Shown here: positions 44,821 to 53,600 of the stretch, piece by piece
Layout: every line of letters starts with the position of its first letter
Position numbering within the stretch: position 1 is the first letter of the stretch
DNA from: Antrihabitans stalactiti
GTDB lineage: Bacteria > Actinomycetota > Actinomycetes > Mycobacteriales > Mycobacteriaceae
Direction: 5' to 3'
Assembly (NCBI RefSeq): GCF_012932915.1
Contig: NZ_VCQU01000009.1
Location: 186,001-250,000, forward strand
DNA length: 64,000 nucleotides
Position numbers and translations under genes: made by a program
The notes under the pieces: generated by a model
Databases searched by the model: none
What the model was told of the DNA's origin: nothing
What the model saw: only the letters and a program-made list of their open reading frames with translations

Positions 44821-45663
44821 GTGAATCTGCTGCCACTGCCGCCGAACGGCACCACCCCGCTCCGTGTGCTCACGATCGCGGGGACCGACTCCGGCGGCGG
44901 GGCGGGGATTCAAGCCGATTCCCGCACCATGGCGTTGTGCGGCGTGCATGCCCTCGTTGCCGTCGCCGCGGTGACGGTCCAGAACTCGTTGGGTGTCAGC
45001 GGCTTTCACGAGATTCCGCCGCACATCGTCGCCGACCAGGTGCGTTCGGTCGCCACTGATATCGGTGTCGGCGCCGCGAAGACGGGCATGCTGGCGTCGA
45101 GCGCGATCATCGAGGCGGTGGCGGGCGTGTGCAACGAGGTCGGGATCGGGCGGAGTGGAACCGTTCCCCTCGTGGTCGACCCCGTCTGCGCGTCGATGCA
45201 CGGCGACCCGCTCCTGCACCCAGAGGCGCTCGATGCAGTTCGGCACACCCTGATTCCGCTGGCCACGATCGTCACACCGAACCTCGACGAGGTCCGGTTG
45301 ATCACAGGGATCGACGTGGTCGACGACGCGACCGCCCGCCAAGCCGCCCAGTCGCTGCACGCTCTGGGTGCGCAATGGGCTTTGGTCAAAGGCGGGCACC
45401 TGCGCACGTCCACCGAAAGTCGCGACATCTTGTTCGACGGCGATCGTTTTCTCGAGTTCACCAGCACGAGAATCGACACCGGAAACGATCACGGCGGTGG
45501 CGACACCCTTGCTGCGGCAATCGCATGCGCGTTGGCGAACGGCTACGACGTACCGAACGCCGTCGAATTCGGCAAGGAGTGGGTTACGCGGTGTCTGGAA
45601 GCTGCCTACGATCTCGGCGCCGGCCACGGACCGGTGTCGCCGCTATGGCGGCTGCACGAGTAG
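44821..45663 (+). CDS. thiD: Hydroxymethylpyrimidine/phosphomethylpyrimidine kinase
   Basis: A 280-residue ribokinase-fold enzyme making HMP-PP for thiamine. Motifs: LTIAGTDSGGGAGIQADSRT (residues about 16-36), VDPVCASMHGDPLLHPEALD, IVTPNLDEVRLI, and the anion-hole/catalytic loop HGGGDTLAAAIACAL (in place of HGTGCTLS), as in mycobacterial ThiD. GTG start, 22 bases after thiC, so both are under the riboswitch. It converges on the cyclase gene. Confidence 0.96.
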   Translation: MNLLPLPPNGTTPLRVLTIAGTDSGGGAGIQADSRTMALCGVHALVAVAAVTVQNSLGVSGFHEIPPHIVADQVRSVATDIGVGAAKTGMLASSAIIEAVAGVCNEVGIGRSGTVPLVVDPVCASMHGDPLLHPEALDAVRHTLIPLATIVTPNLDEVRLITGIDVVDDATARQAAQSLHALGAQWALVKGGHLRTSTESRDILFDGDRFLEFTSTRIDTGNDHGGGDTLAAAIACALANGYDVPNAVEFGKEWVTRCLEAAYDLGAGHGPVSPLWRLHE

Positions 45664-45678
45664 ATCGTGCACGAGTAG

Positions 45679-46596
45679 CTACAGGGGCTTGAGGGCGAAG
45701 ATCCGCAGGTCCTCCGGAACGCCCGAAAGCGGGGCGGCGAAGAAGCTGCGGCGGTACGGCTTGATCGTGAAGCCCAGCTGTTCCAGGGTGTCTGGGCGCA
45801 GTGATTGCAGCGTGTTTGCGGAGATCATGGTGTTGCCGTTGCCGCCGGCCTCCATGACGCGTGCCGCGATCGTCACGTCCACCCCCAGCCAGTCGCCGCC
45901 GATTTCCTTCGGGGCGCCGGTATGAATCCCCACTCGCATCTGCGGTTTGAAGCCCGCCACCTCGACGTGCTCGAGATGCTCTCTCGCGACGACGACCGCC
46001 TGGACCGCGCGATCGGCCGACGTGAACACGGCCATGAGTCCGTCGCCCATGCGTTTCACCACGTGCCCGCCGCGTTCGACGATCGGCGGTTCGATCGCCT
46101 TCGCAACGCCGCGCAGCAACTCCAGAGTTGCGTCGTCGCCCGCGCCGAGGGACCAACTGGAGAATCCGACCAGATCCGTGAAGACGATAGTGACCTCACG
46201 GCTACCTTTGCCGCGACCGACTCGTTCGAGGCCTGCTTGCCAGACCTGGAGCGCCCCGAGACCGAGTTCCCGTGCGACACCGCCTTCGTCGCCGACCAGC
46301 CGGTCCGCCGCGCGGGCCACGGCGGACGCGCCGCCAGGGCCTGCGGTCGAGAGTGGATCACCGAAACCGGGATCACCGGGCAGCAACGACCGAAAGCGAC
46401 GAATCGCCGCGATCAACGTGGGCCTGCGATTGGCCTCTTCCAACCACTCAGCAAACCCACGGCGACCTGCATTTTTGACCGCGCTCGACCCACCTTGCGC
46501 GTCGGCGACGGGGTGCGGTTCCCGTTCGCCGATGGGTCTGTCGGCCACCGGACGAGCGTATATCAGCGCACCGTCAGGTGACTTGTTACTTGTCAT
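45679..46596 (-). CDS. Class III adenylate/guanylate cyclase-like protein
   Basis: A 305-residue soluble protein. An N-terminal segment of about 130 residues (EWLEEANRRPTLIAAIRRFR) precedes the catalytic domain (about 145-300). The first metal Asp is in VTIVFTDLVGFSSW; the Lys and second Asp are in VVKRMGDGLMAVF; the purine Asp is in GGDWLG; the catalytic Arg is in VTIAARVMEAG. The Asn of the usual V-N-x-A-A-R is Thr, which may reduce activity. Lys/Asp identities fit ATP as substrate. ATG at 46596 overlaps the lpqL stop by 11 bases. Cyclic-nucleotide output is uncertain. Confidence 0.85.
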   Translation of the reverse strand: MTSNKSPDGALIYARPVADRPIGEREPHPVADAQGGSSAVKNAGRRGFAEWLEEANRRPTLIAAIRRFRSLLPGDPGFGDPLSTAGPGGASAVARAADRLVGDEGGVARELGLGALQVWQAGLERVGRGKGSREVTIVFTDLVGFSSWSLGAGDDATLELLRGVAKAIEPPIVERGGHVVKRMGDGLMAVFTSADRAVQAVVVAREHLEHVEVAGFKPQMRVGIHTGAPKEIGGDWLGVDVTIAARVMEAGGNGNTMISANTLQSLRPDTLEQLGFTIKPYRRSFFAAPLSGVPEDLRIFALKPL

Positions 46597-48037
46597 CGCC
46601 CCGCGCCGATGCACGGTCGGCGCGCGACGGCACGCCGTTCGGGCCTTCGATCGACAAGGCGTACGTCGCGACGGAGTACGCCACCGCGTCGCCATTGCGA
46701 CCGAAAACTTCGCGGTTCACATTAGCTAGAGTGTCGCCAGGCGCATGGTAGTTAGGGTCGAACGGCTTGTCAGCCTCCCCGCCCCATTTGGCCGCCTCAG
46801 CTGCGGACTTGATCTCTTCCGCGCCGGAGAACACCCCACCCGAGGGGATCTTGTGTTCGATGAACGGGCCGTAATCCGAGCGGCCGTCGAAATCGGTTCC
46901 GTCGGGCGTGACACCTTCGCGCAAGAGAAACGAGTTGAAGACCCGCTCGATCGCCGCGGAACCATCCGGACCTGCCGGCTCGCCGAGCTTGTCGGAATTA
47001 TCACCGTCGTAGGTCAGATACCCAGGGTTCGGCGATCCAAGCATGTCGAAGTTCAGGTACATCGCAATGTCGAGTCGTTGATCGGGACTCAGGTGGTCCA
47101 CATAGTCGGTCGAGCCGAGCAGACCGAGCTCTTCCCCACCCCACCACGCGAAGCGGACCGCGTTCGCCACGTTCGGCTCGCTGCCCAATTGGAGGGCAGT
47201 CTCGAGTACGGCCGCACTGCCGGTTCCGTTGTCGTTGATGCCAGGGCCCTCAGGGACGCTGTCGAGATGCGCCCCGACCATGATCACGTTGTCGGCCGAG
47301 CCGGTCTTGGTCTGGGCGATGATGTTCTTCGACTTGAGGGTCGTGGACTTCGAATCGATCGCGAGTGTTGCTTCACCGCTGCCGACAAGGGCGTCTACGT
47401 CTTTGTCGCTGATCGCCGCGGTCGGGAGCTTTGCCGAGTTGTCTTCGCCGAGAGTGCCGACGCGGATGTCGTCTCCGGCGACGACGACAAGTAGGGCAAC
47501 GGCGCCGTGTTCGGCGGCAAGCTTTTCCTTGGCGGCGAACGTACAGTCGCCGCGGTGGACGAGCGCGATCGCACCGCGGACGTCGATTCCGTCGTAATCG
47601 GTCGCGTCGCAACCAGGCTTGTCCCCGGTCGGAAGAACCGCCAGGCGGCCCCGCACACCGTCCTTCGGTGTGGCGGGCGAATAGCCGAGCGCCGAAATCT
47701 TGAAATCGCGGTCGCCGGCCTTCAGGCTCTCTCCGTTCACCTCGAAATCGTGGATGTCGAACTCCGGGGTCTGGACGTCGAAACCCTTCTCTTTCAACTT
47801 CGATGTGACATACGCAACGCTCGCGTCGTAGCCCGTCGTCCCGGCAGCGCGATTGCCACCGTTCTCACGTGCGATCTTGTCGAGTGCGTCCAGGTGCGCG
47901 ACCATCGCGTCGGTCGTGACAGCGGCAGCAAGCCCGTCGGGGGTGAGCGGTGCCGATTGCTCGTCGGACGAACTACAACCCGCCGCGACCAGCGCAAATG
48001 CCACAGCCGAGATGGCGATGCGTGCTGCCGTCTTCAT
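46586..48037 (-). CDS. lpqL: Lipoprotein aminopeptidase of M28 family (LpqL type)
   Basis: A 483-residue cell-surface zinc aminopeptidase. Signal MKTAARIAISAVAFALVAAG with lipobox AAGC (Cys about 21). A PA domain is inserted at about 130-250 (GAIALVHRGDCTFAAKEKLA). Metal and catalytic residues: His/Asp in MVGAHLDSVPEGPGINDNGT, the Glu pair in WWGGEELGLLGS, Asp in NFDMLGSPNPGYLTYDGD, and the last His in DPNYHAPGDTLANVN. From memory it aligns over its full length with M. tuberculosis LpqL (Rv0418). ATG follows GGGAGGGAA. The cyclase gene overlaps its 3' end. Confidence 0.95.
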   Translation of the reverse strand: MKTAARIAISAVAFALVAAGCSSSDEQSAPLTPDGLAAAVTTDAMVAHLDALDKIARENGGNRAAGTTGYDASVAYVTSKLKEKGFDVQTPEFDIHDFEVNGESLKAGDRDFKISALGYSPATPKDGVRGRLAVLPTGDKPGCDATDYDGIDVRGAIALVHRGDCTFAAKEKLAAEHGAVALLVVVAGDDIRVGTLGEDNSAKLPTAAISDKDVDALVGSGEATLAIDSKSTTLKSKNIIAQTKTGSADNVIMVGAHLDSVPEGPGINDNGTGSAAVLETALQLGSEPNVANAVRFAWWGGEELGLLGSTDYVDHLSPDQRLDIAMYLNFDMLGSPNPGYLTYDGDNSDKLGEPAGPDGSAAIERVFNSFLLREGVTPDGTDFDGRSDYGPFIEHKIPSGGVFSGAEEIKSAAEAAKWGGEADKPFDPNYHAPGDTLANVNREVFGRNGDAVAYSVATYALSIEGPNGVPSRADRASARGDDK

Positions 48038-48086
48038 CGATTGGTTCCCTCCCGCTACAAACCAACACATTACCTACATACGGCGG

Positions 48087-48116
48087 GCGGCCCGACGCAG
48101 TTCAGCGTCGGGCCGC
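48087..48116 (-). terminator. Strong GC hairpin terminator after the ABC exporter operon
   Basis: GCGGCCCGACGC-AGTTCA-GCGTCGGGCCGC: perfect 12-bp stem with a 6-base loop, 16 bases beyond the permease stop. No U-run, in the usual actinobacterial style. Its position also shields lpqL from read-through. Confidence 0.85.
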
Positions 48117-48131
48117 ACGCACGAGTAACGG

Positions 48132-48902
48132 TCAGGCGTCGCGCTTGTTGACGACGAACACAGCCGCGCCGAGGATCACGAAGACGAACACCGCGAAGTA
48201 GACGAGGCTGCCCCACGGTCCCCAGTGGAAGTCGATCCCGTTGTCGCCGCTCAGGAAGTTGTTCGCATTCTGAAAAGGCAGGAACGCCTGGATCTTTCGC
48301 CCGACATTGCCGAACAGTCCGAACAACGACTCGATCAGCAACGGCCACAGGACGAGCAGCGAGATCGCGCCTGCGGACTGCCGCAACAGGACGCCGATTG
48401 CAATCGCCAGAGTGACGCACAGGAAGGCGTAGATCGGTACTCCGTAGATGCCGCGCCAATCCGCTTCGCTCGACAACGTCAGCGCCTGCTGGGCTTCGGA
48501 GTTCGCGACGAGGCCCGCGATGATGTACGCACCGAAGGCCAGTGCGGTTGTGAGGACTGCGCCGAAGAAACCGACGATCGCCACCTTTGCAACCACGACG
48601 GTCGTCCGCTTGGGCACCGCCTGGAAGGACGTCTTCAGCGTGCCGAACCGGTACTCGCTCGTGACGACGAGAGCCGCCAGGATCATGAGGACCATGACGC
48701 CGAATCCGGTGATTCCACTCGATGCGGTCCCGGTGGTCAGGCCTGGGAAGCCGCCCGCTTGGTCCGGATGCGCGACCGCCTGATTGGCGAACACACCCAT
48801 CAATGCGGCGAAGCCGAGGCCGAGCGCAATGATGATGACCGTGCACCACAACGGCGACCTGGTCGATGTGATCTTGATACGTTCTGCAGCCAATACGCCC
48901 AT
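48132..48902 (-). CDS. ABC-2-type transporter permease
   Basis: A 256-residue membrane subunit with six helices. It starts MGVLAAERIKITSTRSPLWC, the usual short amphipathic interface helix, and has SEYRFGTLKTSFQAVPKRTT after helix 2, the coupling region of the CcmB/ABC-2 family. The start ATG overlaps the ATPase stop by one base (TGATG), showing a two-gene exporter. Ended by a strong hairpin. Cargo unknown; antibiotic or lipid export is common for such pairs. Confidence 0.9.
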   Translation of the reverse strand: MGVLAAERIKITSTRSPLWCTVIIIALGLGFAALMGVFANQAVAHPDQAGGFPGLTTGTASSGITGFGVMVLMILAALVVTSEYRFGTLKTSFQAVPKRTTVVVAKVAIVGFFGAVLTTALAFGAYIIAGLVANSEAQQALTLSSEADWRGIYGVPIYAFLCVTLAIAIGVLLRQSAGAISLLVLWPLLIESLFGLFGNVGRKIQAFLPFQNANNFLSGDNGIDFHWGPWGSLVYFAVFVFVILGAAVFVVNKRDA

Positions 48903-49846
48903 CAGAGCGCACCTCCCATTACTTCTTGAAAGTCTTCGCCGTGGTACTGGACGTCGCCGCCCGTGAGCTTCATGAATGCCTCTTCGAGTGAGGCGCGTTG
49001 CGGCGCAAGCTCGTACAGCGTGATTGCGTTCTCGCCCGCAAGCCGGCCGACGTCGTCGGACGTGGTTCCGAGAACCGACAGCGCCGGTCCGTCTTCGCCG
49101 ATGCCGTCTTCGCGAACGGTCAGTCCGCGCGAGGTCAGCAGGCTGCGAAGCAGGTCGAGCTGAGGGCTGCGCACCCGGACCGTCGACTCCGACGAACGTT
49201 CGATGAACTCGCCGACCGTGGAGTCCGAGATCAAACGGCCGCGGCCGATGACGACGAGATGCTCAGCGGTCTGGGCCATTTCGGACAGCAAGTGGCTGGA
49301 CACCAGGACCGTGCGGCCCTCGGCTGCCAAGCGCTGCATGAACTTTCGGATCCAGACGATGCCTTCCGGGTCTAGGCCGTTGACCGGCTCGTCGAACAGC
49401 AGTACCTGCGGGTCCCCCAACAACGCGCCCGCAAGCCCGAGCCGCTGCGACATACCGAGTGAGAAGCCACCCGCCTGCTTGCCTGCGACCTCGCTCAGCC
49501 CGACCAAGCGCAACACCTCGTCGACGCGGGATTTCGGGATGCCGTTGGACGCGGCCATCCACTGCAAATGGGCCCGCGCCGATCGGTTCGGGTGCACCCA
49601 ACGGGCATCGAGCAACGCGCCGACCTGGCGCAGTGGGTTCGTCAGTTCGGCATACGGCTTGCCGTTGACGAGTGCGACGCCGGAGGTCGGGCGGTCGAGC
49701 CCGAGAATCATCCGCATCGTGGTCGATTTGCCTGCACCGTTCGGTCCGAGGAAGCCGGTCACGTGGCCCGGTTGGACGGTGAACGATAGATCTTCGACGG
49801 CCGCTGTCGCCCCGAAGTGTTTGGTCAATCCCCTCAATTCGATCAT
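48902..49846 (-). CDS. ABC transporter ATP-binding protein
   Basis: A 314-residue ATPase subunit: Walker A GPNGAGKSTT (about 38-47), signature FSLGMSQRLGLAGALLGDPQ, Walker B LLFDEPVNGLDPEG, switch His in VSSHLL, then a C-terminal regulatory extension of about 90 residues. It starts at ATG 49846 (MIELRGLTKHFGATAAVEDL); the longer frame upstream looks non-coding. With the permease gene it makes a DrrA-like exporter. Two palindromes lie just upstream, and the NRPS locus begins 184 bases away in the opposite direction, so export or self-protection linked to the peptide is possible but unproven. Confidence 0.93.
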   Translation of the reverse strand: MIELRGLTKHFGATAAVEDLSFTVQPGHVTGFLGPNGAGKSTTMRMILGLDRPTSGVALVNGKPYAELTNPLRQVGALLDARWVHPNRSARAHLQWMAASNGIPKSRVDEVLRLVGLSEVAGKQAGGFSLGMSQRLGLAGALLGDPQVLLFDEPVNGLDPEGIVWIRKFMQRLAAEGRTVLVSSHLLSEMAQTAEHLVVIGRGRLISDSTVGEFIERSSESTVRVRSPQLDLLRSLLTSRGLTVREDGIGEDGPALSVLGTTSDDVGRLAGENAITLYELAPQRASLEEAFMKLTGGDVQYHGEDFQEVMGGAL

Positions 49847-49900
49847 GTGACCAGGATGCCGGAGATCGTTAGCAGGCACATCGACCGGAGGTCGCGACTC

Positions 49901-49922
49901 GGGTCATCCTTAAGGATGACCC
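49901..49922. promoter_or_regulatory. Perfect 22-bp palindrome between ABC exporter and NRPS locus
   Basis: GGGTCATCCTT-AAGGATGACCC, perfect 11-base arms without a spacer, 55 bases above the ABC ATPase start and 109 bases above the adenylation-fragment gene. It looks like a dimeric repressor or response-regulator site; I cannot assign the protein, as no regulator gene is adjacent. Confidence 0.75.
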
Positions 49923-49929
49923 CCAGGCA

Positions 49930-49958
49930 CCGAAGGGGTCGCTACGTCACCCCTTCGG
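49930..49958. promoter_or_regulatory. Second inverted repeat between ABC exporter and NRPS locus
   Basis: CCGAAGGGGT (49930-49939), 9-base loop, ACCCCTTCGG (49949-49958): a perfect 10-bp dyad, seven bases after the first palindrome. It may be an operator, or an RNA hairpin in the leader of the rightward transcript. Confidence 0.55.
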
Positions 49959-50030
49959 TTGATGTTCCACAGGGGGTCGATCGGCGAAGTTTAAGCGTAG
50001 AAGAAACACTCGCTCGAACAGGAGCCGGCA

Positions 50031-50468
50031 ATGCCGAACCCCCCTACTTCACGTCTGGCACCGGACGGAGTCGCGGCCGCGACCGCTGACTGCACACTCA
50101 CCAACATCGATTTGTACCGCTGGTCGAATCGGCTCACGCGAGTACTGGCCGATCACGGCGTCGTGAGCGGGAGTCGGGTCGCAATCGTGCTGGACCACTC
50201 GATCGAGTCGATGGTCGCCAGCGTGGCGGTCGCCAAGATCGGCGCGCGCGAAATCGCCGTCGATCCACGCACTCCTCGAGCGAACTGGAATCGAGCCCTC
50301 GCAGCTACGACTGTCGGGGTGACGACGAGGGCGCATCGCGAACGCCTGTCCGACGCGGTCTGCTGGCTGGTGCTCGACGACAGGGCAACCGTCATCAGAT
50401 ACAAGACAGTCTCCGACGAATCCGTCGCCGAATTCGAGCTTCGCCGCTCCACCCCGATATCCGCTTAG
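50031..50468 (+). CDS. Orphan N-terminal fragment of an NRPS adenylation domain
   Basis: A 145-residue protein that corresponds only to the N-terminal part of an NRPS adenylation domain. Core A1-like (TLTNIDLYRWSNRLTRVLAD), A2-like (MVASVAVAKIGAREIAVDP), and the segment ending RRSTPIS match the neighbouring NRPS modules (for example [18 protein letters not shown] and PDTPIT). It stops just where motif A3 (TSGSTG) would follow, and no A3-A10 sequence is found after the stop. AGGAG precedes its ATG by six bases. Without A3-A10 it cannot activate an amino acid. It may be a relic of a duplicated module or a small partner protein; relic is more likely. Confidence 0.72.
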   Translation: MPNPPTSRLAPDGVAAATADCTLTNIDLYRWSNRLTRVLADHGVVSGSRVAIVLDHSIESMVASVAVAKIGAREIAVDPRTPRANWNRALAATTVGVTTRAHRERLSDAVCWLVLDDRATVIRYKTVSDESVAEFELRRSTPISA

Positions 50469-50613
50469 GGACGCAACTACCTGCCTGGTGGGTGCGATCC
50501 GACCAGGCGCATCCACGTAGCCCACTACTCGTTTCCTACCGATTCGCTGCTCATACGCTGGCGAAGACGGCTGATTCGCCGCCGGAACGCGCCGGCAGAC
50601 AGCGAGGTCACAC

Positions 50614-53600
50614 ATGCACGAACAATTCCGGGCGTCGATCGACAGCTCGTCAAACCTATTGGGTGCCAACATTTTCCCCCTCTCTGCAGCGCAGCGCGGC
50701 ATTTGGTTCGCGCAACATGTGGCTGGCGCAGCGCCGATATCGATCGCGCAATACGTCGACATATCGGGGCAACTCGACATCGATGCGCTGACGGCGGCAA
50801 CCCGTCAGGCGGGCAGGGAGTTCGGCACCGGCTACCTCCGATTGGTGGAGTTCGACGGGGTGCCGTATCAGGTCGTCGACGAAACCCTCGACGACGAGCC
50901 CGCATTGCACGATTTCCGTGGCGATCGGGATCCGGTGGCCGCAGCACACGCCTGGATGGACGCCGAGTACTCGGCGCCGCTGGACCTATTGCGCGATCGT
51001 CTCGTGAAGGCCGAACTCCTGCGGATCGGAGACGAACGCTGCTTCCTGTATTCCCGCATTCACCACATCGCGTTGGACGGGTACGCCGCGATGACGATGG
51101 TGCAGCGGATCGCCGCGCTGTACAACGCGCGAGTCAACGGGGAGCAAGAACCGCCCCGGCTCGCGGACGATCTGCTGTCGATCGTCGAATTCGATGCGGC
51201 GTACCGACGCTCGCCCCGTTTCGCGGCCGACGGTGAGTACTGGCGCGAACACCTCGCGGGATTGCCCGAGGTCGTCAGTCTTGCCAGCGGCCGAGCCCCA
51301 GTGCATTCCCATCCGCGCCGCGTCAGTGCAGAATTGCCTGCCGAGACGTCCGCCCTGCTCGACGCGCTGGTCGCAGCCTCGAATTCCAGCGTCGCGGTCG
51401 TCATCGTCGCGGCGTTCGGCACCTACATGTCACGCATGACTGGGCACTCCGACATCACCCTGAGTTTGCCGGTGTCCGGCCGAACCACTGCTTCCCTGCG
51501 ACGGTCCGGCGGCATGGTCGCCAACGTCGTGCCACTGCGCGTGACTCTCGACCGAACCACCACAATCGGGCACCTGGTCCGGACCGCGCAGAGCGAGTTG
51601 ACCGGCGCGCTGCGCCGACAGCGTTATCGCCAGGAAGACATCATGCGCGACCTCGGCTACGCGCGCGACAACACGGCGTCGTTCGGACCATCGGTCAACA
51701 TCATGGCGTTCGACGCTCGGATCGAATTGGGCAAGTCCGTCGGCACGCTGCACGTGTTGACCTCCGGCCTGATCGAGGACCTGTTCGTCAACCTGTATCC
51801 CGGGATCGGTGGGTCGAGCACCCATATCGACTTTCAAGCGAACCCCAACATGTACAGCGACGACGAGCTGCGTGGTCACCACGCCCGGTTCCTCGACTTC
51901 CTGCACGGATTTCTCGCGGCAGGTCTCGACTCCCCGCAGTCGTCGCTCGAACTCATGACCGGTCGAGAACGAGCCGAGCTCGTCCCAGCGTGGGGACGAC
52001 AGTCCGAACCACCGTCCACACTTCCGACGATCTTGGAGAAAGCGGCTGCTCGGAATCGAGAACACCCAGCCCTGATCATGGGCGATACCGAGGTTACCTA
52101 CGCGCAACTGGAACGCCGGTCGAATAGCCTCGCGAACGTCCTGCTCGACATGGGCGCTCGCCCGGAAACAACTGTTGCCGTTGCTCTTTCGCGATCGATC
52201 GAATCGATTTGCACACTGTGGGCGATCGCCAAGACCGGCGCGGCATTTCTGCCGGTCGACCCGACCTACCCCAGGGACCGGATCGAGCACATGCTCACCG
52301 ATTCCGGCGTTCGGACGGGGGTCACCACCCGCGCGGACAGAGCCGGACTGCCGGACTCGGTCGAATGGCTCGTGATCGACGATTTCGCCACCATGCGAGC
52401 CATACGGATGAGCCCGGATACACCGATCACCGACGATCACCGAGGTGCATCGATACACCTCGATCACGCCGCGTACATGATCTACACATCGGGCTCGACG
52501 GGGAAACCCAAGGGCGTAGTCGTGACCCATCGCGGACTTGCCAACTTCGCCGCAGAGCAACGCGATCGCTACGTCGTCGACGCCTCCGCACGCGTTCTGC
52601 ACGTGTCGTCACCCAGCTTCGATGCCTCCTTGTTGGAACTCCTCCTCGCCGTCGACGCAGGCGCGGCCCTCGTGATTGCGCCGAAGGACGTCTTCGCCGG
52701 GCCGCCGCTCCAGCAACTACTTGCCGACAAACGGATTTCACACGCGTTCATCACGCCTGCCGTTCTGGCCACTCTGGATCCGACCGCGCTGCCACAACTG
52801 CGCGTCCTCACCGTCGGCGGCGAGGCAGTGCCCACCGACCTGGTCCAGCGCTGGACACCCGGCCGGCAGTTCCATATCTGCTATGGGCCGACGGAAACGG
52901 TCATCGTCGTGCTGATCAGCAGCGCCCTTGGCGTGGCCGATCCAGTGAACCTCGGTGGACCGATCCGCGGCGTGGCGGCGGTCGTCCTCGACGAATGGCT
53001 GCAGCCGGTTCCTGTCGGCGCACCCGGCGAGCTCTACATCATGGGTGTTCAGCTCGCCCGGGGCTATCACCGTCGTCCGGCGTTGACCGCCGCACGATTC
53101 GTGGCGAACCCGTTCGGCGCTCCGGGTAGTCGGCTCTATCGGACCGGCGACGTTGTGCGCTGGAGTCGGCCGGGAACTCTGGAATACATGGGCCGCAGCG
53201 ATTTTCAAGTCAAGATTCGCGGTCTCCGGATCGAACTTGGTGAGATCGACGCGGTGCTGATGCGTGACGACAGTATTTCTTTCGCATTGACCCGCTCGGT
53301 GCAGACCCCCTCCGGGGGAACAGTTCTCGCGGCGTATGTACAGCCGAATGCGAACACCGCCGTCGACGTCGGCCGATTGAAGAGTTACGTCGCCCAGTTC
53401 CTTCCCGAGTACATGGTGCCCGGGTCGATAACCGTCCTCGATTCGTTCCCCCTCACTCCAGTCGGCAAGGTCGACCGCACTGCTCTTCCTGCACCAGATT
53501 TCACGGCTCAGAGCGCTACCGCACGTCCGCCGACGACTCCGCGCGAGGAAGTCCTCGTCGCACTCTTTGCCGAATTGCTCGCCGTCGAGTCTGTCGGTGT

